Shown here piece by piece: positions 52,001 through 60,438 of a stretch of DNA of 64,000 bases; the stretch's first letter is position 1; every line of letters begins with the position of its first letter. A model generated the notes under the pieces. The model was not told the origin of the DNA, did not search any database, and was given only the letters and a program-made list of their open reading frames with translations. Location of the stretch: assembly GCF_049546785.1 (NCBI RefSeq), contig NZ_JBMWAN010000001.1:806001-870000 (forward strand). Direction: 5' to 3'. This DNA is from Nitrospira_D sp035465795 (GTDB taxonomy: Bacteria > Nitrospirota > Nitrospiria > Nitrospirales > Nitrospiraceae). The translations under genes and the position numbers were made by a program.

Positions 52001-53867
52001 CATCCTTGTGACCGGGCTTGCCCATCGTCGGCAACTGCATCGCCACCCAATCCTTGACGTTGATCACGGCCGGGTTGGTCTTCCAGTTGCTCTTGCCCTT
52101 ATCGGTAATCGTGAACTGCTTGCCGAACCAATCGACGGTCTGCCCGACGAGCTTGTCGGACGAAATCGGAGCCTTGATACGCCCCTTGCGATCCGGCAAC
52201 TCGCGGAGATCCGGCATCACGTCGTTCCGCAGGTCGCCCTGCTGAATCGTGTTGTACACGCGCCAGTAGCCCCACATTCCCGCCACATAATGGTGCGCGA
52301 CGTGGCAGTGGAAGAGGAAGTCGCCGGCCAGCTGCTGGCAGAGACCGGAACCGCACTCGGTTTCGAGGTCGAGAGACTCGGACGGGCCGATGACCTCGAC
52401 GTCCACGCGGTCGGTCTTGGCGCGGATGACCGGATACTTGACCGGACCGTTGGTGCTGGTCGCCCAGAGGTTCATATCGTCGATCGCCCGCGGGCTGCGC
52501 GGCCACCGGATCGTCCCTCCGTGCGGATGGTGCGAGTGGAACACTTCGGAACCGCCGTGGACCAGGCGGAACTTCGCCGGGTCGCCCATGTAGGAACGAG
52601 GAATCGTCGGCGACGGATCGCCGAAGGTATAGGAGCTGTAGCCCATCGACTCGTCCTCGAACCCGAAGTACTCGTGCTGCACGTGCATATTATTGATGCC
52701 GAACGGTTCGCTGCGATAGTTGATCGCGCGGCCACCCGGACGATAGGCATCGGTCAGCGGATCGCGCTGCGGCAGGAAGTCGCCCTTCTTATTGAGCGGG
52801 CGGAAGGCTTCGTCGCCGACTTCGTGATAGTAGAGCACGAATTCGCGGAAGTCCGGTCCTGTGCCGTTCTTGATCATGACCTGCCAGCCGCTGCTGGCCG
52901 GGGTCGCTTCACCGCTGCCCAGCGCCTCCCAGTAGGAGGATCCGCGAGGCTCAACGACGAAGGAGCCGAACATGCCCATCACCGTCAGCTCGCGATCGTT
53001 GCTGTAGGTGTGGAACTGCCGGACGCCTTCCTGGGTGTTCGGGTGGATGTACCACTCGAGCTCGACCGCCTTGTCCTTCGTGGCGATCGTGTCTGGGTTC
53101 GTCGTGGTGGCGGCCGCGCCGGTGGCGCTCACCACCGTGGCTGAACCATGGATATGAAGGCTGACTTCCTCGCCGCCTTCGAGCTTATTGCTCAGCTTGA
53201 TCTTGACGCAATCGCCCTGGTTGGCGCGAATGGTCAACGGCTGAATCCACTGGGCCTGCACGCCGGGAATGACGGCTCCGGGATCGAAGCCTTCCTTCTC
53301 CCGCGCTTCCTTGTTCTTCGATTCTTCCGCGCGCACCTGGTCGAGATTCTCATCGAGCACGTACATGTAGCCGGGATAGAAATCGAGCCACTGATTCAAG
53401 GTGATCTCGACGTTGATCGCGGACACGTTGTACTGCTTGACCGGCGCCGTCGCGGGGCACTTGCCGCCGCCTGTCATGGCCACCGGCTCGACGCGCGGAT
53501 CGGACACCAACAGCATGTCCTGCCCGCCCGCCCCGTACTGGTGCATCATGGACTGGGTGTTGTACATGCCCGTGTTGACACCCTGCACCTGCGGATCATG
53601 GGTCATATGCTCCATGATGCGTTGGTGCTGCTGCTCGACCATCGCAGAGCGCTCGCCCTTTCCGGACATCGCGTCTTCGACGATCGTTTGACCTTTGAGT
53701 TGTTCTGCCCAGGCGGGCAGTTGATGGGTCATCGCGACTTGCGGTGCCGCGTGACCGCCATGGCTGGCAGTCTCAGCCGATGCCAGCGGAGCCCCGAATA
53801 GGGCTACCGCTGCCATCACGCCAAGCATACGGGTAGGTACACTCACCCGTGCTGTACAAGATAACAT
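49008..53867 (-). CDS. giant secreted multicopper oxidase (1619 aa)
   Basis: The protein has a signal peptide (VMAAVALFGAPLASA). AAGGAGG lies seven bases before the ATG. Three large cupredoxin-pair units follow. The first contains SLHIHGS, HSHHPHG and FLFHCHVAHHYVAGMWGYW, a full trinuclear plus type 1 copper signature. The second has NTHWHFLQFD and VFWHDHAFGATTWPHGGFG. The third keeps the framework (SLVWDWGNAMTNPRNGLFG) but has replaced the copper His. A short insert (GAVKKGATSISVKNAKQ) lies in unit two. Its size recalls bacterial Mn(II)-oxidising multicopper oxidases, but substrate cannot be inferred. It is monocistronic with its own promoter and terminator. Confidence 0.92.
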   Translation of the reverse strand: MLSCTARVSVPTRMLGVMAAVALFGAPLASAETASHGGHAAPQVAMTHQLPAWAEQLKGQTIVEDAMSGKGERSAMVEQQHQRIMEHMTHDPQVQGVNTGMYNTQSMMHQYGAGGQDMLLVSDPRVEPVAMTGGGKCPATAPVKQYNVSAINVEITLNQWLDFYPGYMYVLDENLDQVRAEESKNKEAREKEGFDPGAVIPGVQAQWIQPLTIRANQGDCVKIKLSNKLEGGEEVSLHIHGSATVVSATGAAATTTNPDTIATKDKAVELEWYIHPNTQEGVRQFHTYSNDRELTVMGMFGSFVVEPRGSSYWEALGSGEATPASSGWQVMIKNGTGPDFREFVLYYHEVGDEAFRPLNKKGDFLPQRDPLTDAYRPGGRAINYRSEPFGINNMHVQHEYFGFEDESMGYSSYTFGDPSPTIPRSYMGDPAKFRLVHGGSEVFHSHHPHGGTIRWPRSPRAIDDMNLWATSTNGPVKYPVIRAKTDRVDVEVIGPSESLDLETECGSGLCQQLAGDFLFHCHVAHHYVAGMWGYWRVYNTIQQGDLRNDVMPDLRELPDRKGRIKAPISSDKLVGQTVDWFGKQFTITDKGKSNWKTNPAVINVKDWVAMQLPTMGKPGHKDDEKGQTQSYDATVLDWTWNGNVAMSEKESEIDNPKYKSTHPGKRHPIMFEPLTGKVAWPHLTPHFGRRVMFSPNHVGAPWLEMIRRDANGDESVDQALPGENGVWSLCPENAGRKHYNVHFVKMPIKIAKAQGKEPPVIDPNGLIYVLHEEEAAIRANDDLKYPLVVRGNIYDCLDWTLTSEWDDDDYTNFQSSKINTHWHFLQFDNQASDGVITGFSYEQSVRPFTMLEKKNPKGLPAPMNTVLTGAVKKGATSISVKNAKQYHEGTLIMVGADNVKGNEISRIKAIKGNQITLAKGLKNDHPANDIVTVEFVRQRFWVDADVGTVFWHDHAFGATTWPHGGFGTFIAEPVGSTYHDPKTGKEVRSGPIADIRTVEPVGYGVNNSFRELMVQVHDTVPHTVNVVTAGNPPGQPIEVALEAGKTVSFMMPDKIYMTPMPFLNGGTHTTGSGLNFRAAPIAQRLATNPDSSQIFNSNIHGDPYTPTLRAYVGDTMVFRLLHTLMNESMVWTISGHTFLSERYAGDANRKNSIHIGIAERYDLVVPQAGGSRLQAGDYIHFNGRSSKFSEGGWGIIRVYDKEQADLKKLPAGFSNKGEIPQALPVCPADAPVKSFNVVALDYPSMKFNAKAPETIEVDFERKILMTNPEAKIYALEEDTAKVASGAQPMPLTLRVNVGDCVKVNLKNKMKASKASFSAIGLSFDPKESMGANIGMNQGDQTIAPGGERTYTYYADPFNGETTSLVWDWGNAMTNPRNGLFGAIVVGPKGAKYRDPKTGADLTNKNAWAADVILDHSLPGMENRPNYRDVALFFQDEDNIIGTSFMPYVQNVAGLTGVNYRSEPYKFREEQGCSLGKVFQPCKADKPEDPATPLIEAHAGDPVRIHVLGVSNEQNGMFSVEKHEWPIEPFMRGADQISVVEFSGSETIDAFIPSAGGPYRLPGDYVYSNQRLPYSQSGQWGYVRVLPSGDQRLLPLHGAAAGMKSASADQPSLAIPVSAK

Positions 53868-54004
53868 GGACCGGCCTCCTTGTTATGATGAACGGTGCGG
53901 AAACAAAAATTGAAATACGAGTTGTGAAGATAACGCTGCTTACATAGGCACTCCGTCCTCCAGATGACAGGCGAAGACGACAGATTCCGCCTCAGGGAGG
54001 CCGC

Positions 54005-54033
54005 ACGATACTGAACTTAAAAGTCTATGTCAA
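54005..54033 (-). promoter_or_regulatory. sigma70-type promoter of the multicopper oxidase gene
   Basis: On the minus strand a perfect TTGACA (54033-54028) and TATCGT (54010-54005) are 17 bases apart. The leader to the ATG at 53867 is about 130 bases. Confidence 0.55.
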
Positions 54034-54334
54034 CCCCTTTGGACACTCGCACCCGTCGCTGCCGGGCACAATGGATTGCCGGCTCAAACGAGATTGCACC
54101 CCCCGCCCGTCAGTCGGTCGATGACGGTGCCCGACTCGAGGGAGACGGACCACACGACCTTCATCTCCCGCCAGGCCAATCTGCCCGGCATCGGTCAATC
54201 CGGCCGGTCATGCCATCACGCATCATCTTGACGAGAAGGGGGATCTCCCAAAGACGGCGCCTGGGTATTTCGGCCTACCCCGAACTAGGCCCTCATCTTT
54301 TTCCTCCTTCCCTGGATTGTGAGATAATGCGCGC
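54034..54334. other. intergenic region between divergent genes
   Basis: Between the multicopper oxidase promoter and the transporter gene no coding frame with start signals is seen. GATAAT at 54323-54328 could be the -10 of the transporter. It would place transcription almost at the ATG, and no Shine-Dalgarno site precedes that ATG. No c-di-AMP riboswitch fold is recognisable by eye. Confidence 0.4.
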
Positions 54335-56155
54335 ATGATCGTAAAACGTTGGCTGGTCGGCGACCCTCTGAAGACCGCTCAAGCGGCGCACGAACGGCTT
54401 TCCAAGACCCTGGCCCTGGCCATCTTTTCCTCCAACGCCATATCCTCCGTCGCTTACGCCACCGAAGAAATCCTGCTGGTGCTCATCCTCGCGGGGACTG
54501 CCGCCGTAGCCTGGTCCATTCCCGTCAGCCTCGCCATCCTCTTCTTAGTGGTGGTCCTGACCATCTCCTACCGCCAGATCATTTATGAGTACCCGGAGGG
54601 CGGCGGCGCCTACATTGTCGCACGCAGTAACCTGGGGGAACTGCCGGCACTGATCGCTGCCGGAGCCTTGATGATCGACTACATCCTGACCGTGGCCGTC
54701 AGCGTGGCGGCCGGCGTCGCGGCGCTCACCTCAGCCATCCCCGTTCTCTTTCCCCACCGGGAAGCGCTGGGCTTGTTCGCGATTCTGTTTATCGTGGTCA
54801 TGAACCTGCGCGGTGTGCGGGAATCGGGAAAGTTTTTCGCCATTCCGACCTACTTCGCGATCGTGGCCCTGGGCCTGCTGGTGGTGCTGGGCACCGTACA
54901 GTCGTTGATGAATCCGGGAGCCTCTCCCGCTACCCCGCCAGCCGAGACGGCCGGAACCATGGAGGGGATCACCCTCTTCCTGGTCCTCCGCGCCTTTGCC
55001 GCCGGCTGCTCGGCCGTAACCGGCATGGAAGTTATCTCCAACGGTGTCAAAGCCTTCCGTGCGCCGGAATCGAAAAACGCCGCGACCACGATGATCTGGA
55101 TGTCCGGCATTCTGGCCTTTCTCTTTATGGGGATCAGCTGGATGGCCTACCATTATGGGATTCTCGCCAAGGCCGATGAAACGGTGGTGTCGCAACTCGC
55201 CCGCCTCACCTTCGGCTCCGGCGCGATTTATTACACCGTCCAGATCAGCACGATGCTGCTCCTCGTCCTGGCGGCCAATAGCGCCTTCGCGGGCTTCCCG
55301 CATCTATCGTCGATCCTGGCCCGCGACGGATTCATGCCGCACCAGATGGCCTCATTCGGCGACCGATTGGTGTTTTCCAACGGCATCCTGATCCTCGGGT
55401 TTCTTGCCTGCCTGCTCCTCGTCATCTTTCACGGCGATACCCATGCGCTGATTCCGCTCTATGCCATCGGCGTGTTCGTGTCGTTTACCTTGTCGCAAGC
55501 CGGCATGGTCAGGCGCTGGCTCGCCAAGCGAGGGCTGCATTGGCGCAAAAAGCTGGTGGTCAACGGAGTCGGCGCGGTGACGACCGGCATCGCCACCGTC
55601 ATTATCGCCAGCACCAAATTCATGCAGGGCGCCTGGATCGTTTTCCTCCTGGTGGCGCTGTTGATTGTCATGTTCCGGGGGATCCGGACACATTATAAGG
55701 CCGTGTCCGAACAGGTCGCGCTGACGCGGGACGTCAGGCCTCCCCGTCCCCGCAGGAATATCGTCATCATTCCCATCGGCAACGTGAACCGTTCCGTCGT
55801 CCGCGCCGTGGACTATGCGCGGAGCCGGGGTGGAGAAATCCGCGCCCTCCTCGTGGATGTGGACAAGGAGGAAACCGCGCTGATCCAAATCAAATGGGCC
55901 CAGTGGGGCGGAGGAATCCCGCTGATCGTCGTGCCCTCTCCCTATCGCTCCATCCTGGGATCGCTATTGGACTACATCGAGGACCAGCGACAGCAGGATC
56001 CGGAATGCTGGATCACCGTCGTCGTTCCTGAAATACTCCCCGCCCGCTGGTGGCAGAACATCCTGCACAATCAGCGCGCGCTGATGCTGAAGGCCTCGCT
56101 CCTGTTCAAAGATCGTGTCGTGCTCACCGACGTCCCCTACCATCTGACGAGGTAA
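54335..56155 (+). CDS. KimA-type potassium importer (APC superfamily)
   Basis: The 606-residue protein matches Bacillus KimA (YdaO, 607 residues) along its length: KRWLVGDPLKTAQAAHERLS, SSNAISSVAYATEEILLVLI, SYRQIIYEYPEGGGAYIVA, LIDYILTVAVS-like TM3, DETVVSQLARLTFG, FSNGILILGF and IPLYAIGVFVSFTLSQAGM. The C-terminal cytoplasmic USP-like domain ends WWQNILHNQRALMLKASLLF then TDVPYHLTR. KimA imports K+ with protons and is inhibited by c-di-AMP bound to this domain. The next gene starts two bases later. Ion specificity is from homology. Confidence 0.9.
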   Translation: MIVKRWLVGDPLKTAQAAHERLSKTLALAIFSSNAISSVAYATEEILLVLILAGTAAVAWSIPVSLAILFLVVVLTISYRQIIYEYPEGGGAYIVARSNLGELPALIAAGALMIDYILTVAVSVAAGVAALTSAIPVLFPHREALGLFAILFIVVMNLRGVRESGKFFAIPTYFAIVALGLLVVLGTVQSLMNPGASPATPPAETAGTMEGITLFLVLRAFAAGCSAVTGMEVISNGVKAFRAPESKNAATTMIWMSGILAFLFMGISWMAYHYGILAKADETVVSQLARLTFGSGAIYYTVQISTMLLLVLAANSAFAGFPHLSSILARDGFMPHQMASFGDRLVFSNGILILGFLACLLLVIFHGDTHALIPLYAIGVFVSFTLSQAGMVRRWLAKRGLHWRKKLVVNGVGAVTTGIATVIIASTKFMQGAWIVFLLVALLIVMFRGIRTHYKAVSEQVALTRDVRPPRPRRNIVIIPIGNVNRSVVRAVDYARSRGGEIRALLVDVDKEETALIQIKWAQWGGGIPLIVVPSPYRSILGSLLDYIEDQRQQDPECWITVVVPEILPARWWQNILHNQRALMLKASLLFKDRVVLTDVPYHLTR

Positions 56156-56157
56156 CG

Positions 56158-57276
56158 ATGGCTCGTGAAACGTCACACCTGAAGCGGTGCTCGCGCAGAC
56201 TGAGCAGCAGTCTCTGCACACTGGTTGTCCTTTTCAGCGCCAGTCAGGCATGGGCTTTCAAGATCCTCACCCCGGCTGACGGCGCCACAGTGCAATCCGG
56301 ACAGACCGTCACAGCCAGCGTCGATCTCGGCGCGGACACCGCCATCGTGAAAGTCCGCTACTACTGGTACGGAGAACAGGCCGAGACCCTCGTGCAGCAG
56401 GACGACTCCGACGCCTCGATCATGCCGCAACAGGACAAGCTGGCGGACGATAAGTATTCGCACAAAGACAGCATCACCGGCGCGCCGGTCGTCGCAGTCG
56501 CCGCCCTATCGTCCGGATTCGACCAGACCCCGCCGTTCGGCGGCGCCCTGAAAGTCCCGAAAGACGCCGTGGGACCGATGCGGCTCTTAGCCGTAGCAGA
56601 AATCTCACGCGGGCGCCTGGGAACGCGGACAGTGTTCGACGAGGTCATCGTGAAGGTCGAGCCGGAAGCGGCGCTGCAAACGATCGACTTCGAGACCGAC
56701 AAGCCGTTGCAACTGGGGCGCGCCGGACAATCATCGGCATTCGGCCATGTCGATTCGATGGGCAAGATCTTCGAACTGCCGGTCGTCGGCGAGTTCGCCG
56801 ACGGAGTCGTGCGGCCGATCCCCACGCCGTCGAGCGGCACCAGCTACCAGAGTTCCGACTCCACGGTCATCAAAGTCCTGAGCGACGGCATGTTGCAGAT
56901 CGTGGGCAACGGCAAGGCGACACTGACCGTGACCAATCGGGGCAAGCAGGCTTCGCTCGATATCAACGTGACCGTGAACGACGAGCCGAACGAACCGCCG
57001 ATGGCAGATGCAGGACCGAACAAGACAGTGAAAGCCGGCACGAAGGTGAAATTGAATGGGTTGAAAAGTCGCGATCCGGAAGGCGAAGCCCTGTACTACG
57101 CGTGGAGCCAAATTCGCGGCAGCAAAGTGCCCCTGCTGGATGTGAACAACGCCGAAGCCTCCTTCCTCGCCCCAACCGTCTCCGAAAAACGCACCTACCG
57201 TTTCAAGCTCCGCGTGACGGATAAGAAAGGCGCGGATAGTCTGCCGGCATTTGTGGATGTCGTGGTGGAGCCGTAA
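56158..57276 (+). CDS. secreted protein with Ig-like and PKD domains
   Basis: The protein has 372 residues and a signal peptide ending SASQAWA. Three beta-sandwich domains follow. An N-terminal Ig-like unit begins ILTPADGATVQSGQTVTAS; a bacterial Ig (BIG2-like) unit has SYQSSDSTVIKVLSDGMLQI; the C-terminal PKD unit has PPMADAGPNKTVKAG and LKSRDPEGEALYYAWSQI. Such arrays are extracellular binding or spacer modules. GAGG precedes the ATG, and the stop of the potassium transporter is two bases upstream, so the two are translated from one message. The reason for this pairing is not evident. Confidence 0.85.
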   Translation: MARETSHLKRCSRRLSSSLCTLVVLFSASQAWAFKILTPADGATVQSGQTVTASVDLGADTAIVKVRYYWYGEQAETLVQQDDSDASIMPQQDKLADDKYSHKDSITGAPVVAVAALSSGFDQTPPFGGALKVPKDAVGPMRLLAVAEISRGRLGTRTVFDEVIVKVEPEAALQTIDFETDKPLQLGRAGQSSAFGHVDSMGKIFELPVVGEFADGVVRPIPTPSSGTSYQSSDSTVIKVLSDGMLQIVGNGKATLTVTNRGKQASLDINVTVNDEPNEPPMADAGPNKTVKAGTKVKLNGLKSRDPEGEALYYAWSQIRGSKVPLLDVNNAEASFLAPTVSEKRTYRFKLRVTDKKGADSLPAFVDVVVEP

Positions 57277-57304
57277 CGGCGGCTGCCACCCCCCAGCAGC
57301 GCTC

Positions 57305-57393
57305 TAATTCGTGTTTCTCCCTGCGACGTACCCCTCGGGTACGCCTCAGTCGCCCTACTCCTTGCGGCCTTGCCAAATGGCCTTTTTGAGCAG
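57305..57393 (-). repeat. intergenic repeat element, copy 2
   Basis: Read on the minus strand it contains CAAAAAGGCC, GGCCGCAAGGAGT, the perfect hairpin CGTACCC/GGGTACG (57327-57333 with 57337-57343, three-base loop) and AACACGAA. The order of motifs matches the element at 13741-13836. It fills the gap between the PKD gene and the HNH-like gene. Confidence 0.5.
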
Positions 57394-57399
57394 TCTGTG

Positions 57400-58461
57400 A
57401 TGAACTCTTGTATTTACCCCGGACCACACAACCAGCAATTCTCGCCCGAACATTACCTCCCAATTGCTCTTGGAAGATTCGAGGGCATGGAGCTCTTAGA
57501 GAATAGACTTTGCACCCGATGCAATAACGAGCTCGGCAATCGAGTAGAGACTCAATTCCTGAGAGCTGGACCTACTGGTTTCTTCAGATGGTTGGTGGGA
57601 ATACAAGGGCGCGATGGCCTCCCACCTTCACCGTTTCACCGAGGTGCCGGCGGTGCAGAACCGATTTATATGGTTGGTAAGGCGCCAGACTGGCCCTTCG
57701 AAATTCTCTTGGAACTAGAACCTGGGACCGAAAGCGTTTGCCCATTGCGACAAATCATCTTCGACCACCCACTTCTCGGCTACCGTGCCATTCCTATTTT
57801 GGAAAGATTTCGAAATCACCCGGACAAACTCCGAGAGCACTTACAAGAGGAAGGCCTTCAGAATGCCAAGGCTATCCACGTATTTGGAACAGAAGACGAG
57901 ATTCCGTGGATGCAATCACTCGTTATAAGCCTCGGCCAGCAACCACCTAAAGAGTGGACTAGCATTGACGCCCATCAGCAACGAATAGAGCTAATTGTGT
58001 CAGCGACCATAACCGAGACTTACTTCCGAGCCGTAGCAAAGATAGCTTTTCATTATGCCCTAAAGATGTTTCCGGAACTAACTGGATTAGAGCGTGAATT
58101 CGACGGAATCAAGGAATTCATATGGCAGGGAGGCCGAGCATCCCGCTATGTGATTCAGCTTAAAGATCAGTTTGTTGCGAATTTCAAACTAGGATACCGC
58201 CCAACGAACTGGATGCACATCTTGGCCGCCGAGCGCAGCGGGGGACATATCAAGACCTTTGCCCAGTTCTTCGCAGGCCCTCACTCACTTCCACTTCCAT
58301 ACGAAGTCATAATTGGCAGAGACCCAGCTAGAATTCACATGCCTCCAGGACGAACCGCGCACGAATATATTGTCTTAGAAGCCGGGGCCGACACATGCCC
58401 GAGAGGCGTTATGCAAGACGCCCAACTTTCAACCCACATACTAATTCCAAGAATGCGCTAG
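57400..58461 (+). CDS. HNH endonuclease-like protein, probably acquired
   Basis: The protein has 353 residues. The N-terminus CIYPGPHNQQFSPEHYLPIA with later LCTRCNNELGNRVETQFL follows the HNH_5-type pattern, in which His/Asn residues and two Cys pairs shape a zinc-bound nuclease site. The first pair appears reduced (CIYPG instead of CxxC), so activity is uncertain. The rest is unrecognised. Base composition is clearly more A+T-rich than the neighbours, and codon choice differs, suggesting transfer. Start context is poor; another ATG lies ten codons upstream. It converges on the next gene with one base between. Confidence 0.72.
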   Translation: MNSCIYPGPHNQQFSPEHYLPIALGRFEGMELLENRLCTRCNNELGNRVETQFLRAGPTGFFRWLVGIQGRDGLPPSPFHRGAGGAEPIYMVGKAPDWPFEILLELEPGTESVCPLRQIIFDHPLLGYRAIPILERFRNHPDKLREHLQEEGLQNAKAIHVFGTEDEIPWMQSLVISLGQQPPKEWTSIDAHQQRIELIVSATITETYFRAVAKIAFHYALKMFPELTGLEREFDGIKEFIWQGGRASRYVIQLKDQFVANFKLGYRPTNWMHILAAERSGGHIKTFAQFFAGPHSLPLPYEVIIGRDPARIHMPPGRTAHEYIVLEAGADTCPRGVMQDAQLSTHILIPRMR

Positions 58462-58462
58462 G

Positions 58463-60022
58463 CTACACCTCCCCCAATCTCACCGGCCCAAAAACTTGGC
58501 GCGCTTGCTGGAGTTCTTTGACATGCTTGCGGAGGGCGGGGCCGAACTTGGATTGCAGCACTGCCTTGCGTTGAGGCGCGATGCTGCGTTCCACTTGATC
58601 GATGGCCTCTGTCAGTTGGCCGACCATGCGGCGTCCTGATCCGGTGAGCCAGCCGAGATGATGGTCGGCATAGTGCAGGTCTTGGAGCGAGTAGCGGACC
58701 GACTCCACTTCTTCCAGACAACGGAAACGCGCTCTGGCCAAATCGCGTTTCGTCAATCCTGCCTCTCGCCACGACGCCTCATGCCTCTCGCCCCAGGTTG
58801 ACAACCGCTCAAACAGCATCGCCCCCATCGTGAAGGTAAAGGTCGCGTGCAGAATCCCGCGCAACGGGCGCAGGCTCCGTCGCCAGGGCGAGTAGAAAAT
58901 CTTCTGGTTGTGGTCTCCGCGATACATGACATGCTTGCGGAGCAGCAGATTCAAATGGTGATGGCTGTTTTCGTGGATCAGGTCGTCGATCAGATCGAGA
59001 TTGTCGCGGTCGAAGCAATTGATGAACGACAGTCCCGGCCTGTGCCGGTAGCTGAAGCTGACGACGCCCTTGGCTTTGAGGGGCACGATGCGTGAGGTGA
59101 GCAACGCCAACACCTCGTGCCCTTCGGGCCAGGCTGCGTGAATCGTCTCCCAGGCGCGCCGGACCCGCTCCACCTGCTTCGGCTCTGTACGAACCACCTT
59201 GTGTGGCTGGCGGTCTTTCCCGTAGGCCAATGTCGAGCCGACGGTGACCGGGCCATGCGTCGTGCAGAGCGCTTCGGCGGTCGGACGCACCGTCCAATGC
59301 CACTGGCCCTGCCCGCCAGGAGCGGACCACACCGGCGAGAGCATTCGTCCGACTTTCAGGGCAATCCCCTGCGCATGGACTCGGAACGTCGCTCGACCAC
59401 CGGCCTGCGTCAGCGCACGTTTCACAGCGAGTGGCGCTTCGCATCGATCCCCCGCGACACCGAGGGGCACCGCAGAAGCCTCTTCCGCTTTTTCAAAGTT
59501 CTGCACAAGGCTGGCCGGCACGTCCCATCGCGGCAACTTGCGCGCACGACACCAGGCCGCCGCCGCGGCAGGATCGAGCCACAGCGACTCTTGTGCAATC
59601 TCCTGGGCCAATCGCTTGCAGAGACGCGCCAGCCTCGTATCCAAACCGCCGACCTGTGGTTGGCCTTTGGGAAAGAGTTCGTCGAGGTAACTGTTCTCGA
59701 AAAACTTTTCCTGACATTCGGCAAACAGCTGTTCGGCAAACTCCCGGCGGTCGGATTCCCTTCGCCACTGCTGCCAGATATCCAGAAAGTACACCAAGTC
59801 GTTCAGCGCCTCGATCCACCCCACGACTTTCCAATGAGACAGATGCTCAGTATTGAGGGCACGGCTGAGGAACTGCGCGTAGCCGGTCGGAAATGCCAAT
59901 TGCGAAGCCATCTCCGGATAGTCATCTTGCAACTCCCGGCAGAGGTCCTGGAGCAGCCTCCGCATCGACAGACGGAGCTCGGCCGTGAGTTGGGTAAGAA
60001 TCTGCGGATCAAGTAAAGACAT
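58463..60022 (-). CDS. aKG-HExxH-type peptide beta-hydroxylase-like protein
   Basis: The protein has 519 residues. HENSH (His 350, Glu 351, His 354) lies in DDLIHENSHHHLNLLLRK, followed by YSPWRRSLRPLRGILHATF. This pair of blocks is the hallmark of the HExxH peptide-modification family (TIGR04267), whose studied members are alpha-ketoglutarate/iron beta-hydroxylases of ribosomal peptides. The N-terminal 300 residues are helical and unassigned. GAGG precedes the ATG at 60022; the frame runs 51 codons further upstream without a better start. No precursor peptide, radical SAM partner or exporter is adjacent, so the substrate is unknown. Confidence 0.83.
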   Translation of the reverse strand: MSLLDPQILTQLTAELRLSMRRLLQDLCRELQDDYPEMASQLAFPTGYAQFLSRALNTEHLSHWKVVGWIEALNDLVYFLDIWQQWRRESDRREFAEQLFAECQEKFFENSYLDELFPKGQPQVGGLDTRLARLCKRLAQEIAQESLWLDPAAAAAWCRARKLPRWDVPASLVQNFEKAEEASAVPLGVAGDRCEAPLAVKRALTQAGGRATFRVHAQGIALKVGRMLSPVWSAPGGQGQWHWTVRPTAEALCTTHGPVTVGSTLAYGKDRQPHKVVRTEPKQVERVRRAWETIHAAWPEGHEVLALLTSRIVPLKAKGVVSFSYRHRPGLSFINCFDRDNLDLIDDLIHENSHHHLNLLLRKHVMYRGDHNQKIFYSPWRRSLRPLRGILHATFTFTMGAMLFERLSTWGERHEASWREAGLTKRDLARARFRCLEEVESVRYSLQDLHYADHHLGWLTGSGRRMVGQLTEAIDQVERSIAPQRKAVLQSKFGPALRKHVKELQQARQVFGPVRLGEV

Positions 60023-60210
60023 GAGAACCTCGCGGGTGTGTCGTGAGAGAAGAGGCGACTGTATCGTAGGAGAAACGCGCCTGCAAGGAGAGAACGAAGA
60101 GGGACTGGAGAGGACGGCCAGGCAACAGACCTGCCGTGCGGCTTTTGGGCAACCGGACCTGACGACGGGCGACATACCGGTCAGCCCATCATCAGATCAA
60201 CCGGGCTCGA

Positions 60211-60438
60211 TCAGGCCGTGGCTTTCAACGACGCCGCAAATGCCGGCACAGGCACCCCGGTTTTCAGCATCCGTAAGCCGCCGGACCGCTGAATCATCCG
60301 GTTGCGCATGATGAGCGGATCGACGACGTTCCCGCAGGACACACAGCGCAACCCGCACATCCACATCGGCAGACAGCTTTCTTGTAGATCGACCAGATCA
60401 TCGACAACCATGAGGCCGTTACATCTCGTGCATGTCAT
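60211..60438 (-). CDS. small zinc-ribbon-like protein (75 aa)
   Basis: The peptide begins MTCTRCNGLMVVDDLVDLQE and has two Cys pairs, CTRC near the N-terminus and CVSC (CGLRCVSCGN) 30 residues later, a zinc-ribbon arrangement. CAGGAGGGG precedes the ATG at a good distance. The C-terminal part is basic and hydrophobic without a motif. It lies 188 bases upstream of the HExxH gene in the same direction, so a shared transcript is possible. Function is unknown. Confidence 0.8.
   Translation of the reverse strand: MTCTRCNGLMVVDDLVDLQESCLPMWMCGLRCVSCGNVVDPLIMRNRMIQRSGGLRMLKTGVPVPAFAASLKATA

Noticed and set aside
49080..53144. 1354-codon open frame on the plus strand, opposite the multicopper oxidase
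   Set aside because: It is an antisense shadow in GC-rich DNA: translation is Arg/His/Leu-rich without domains, while the minus strand encodes a clear multicopper oxidase with signal peptide and Shine-Dalgarno site.
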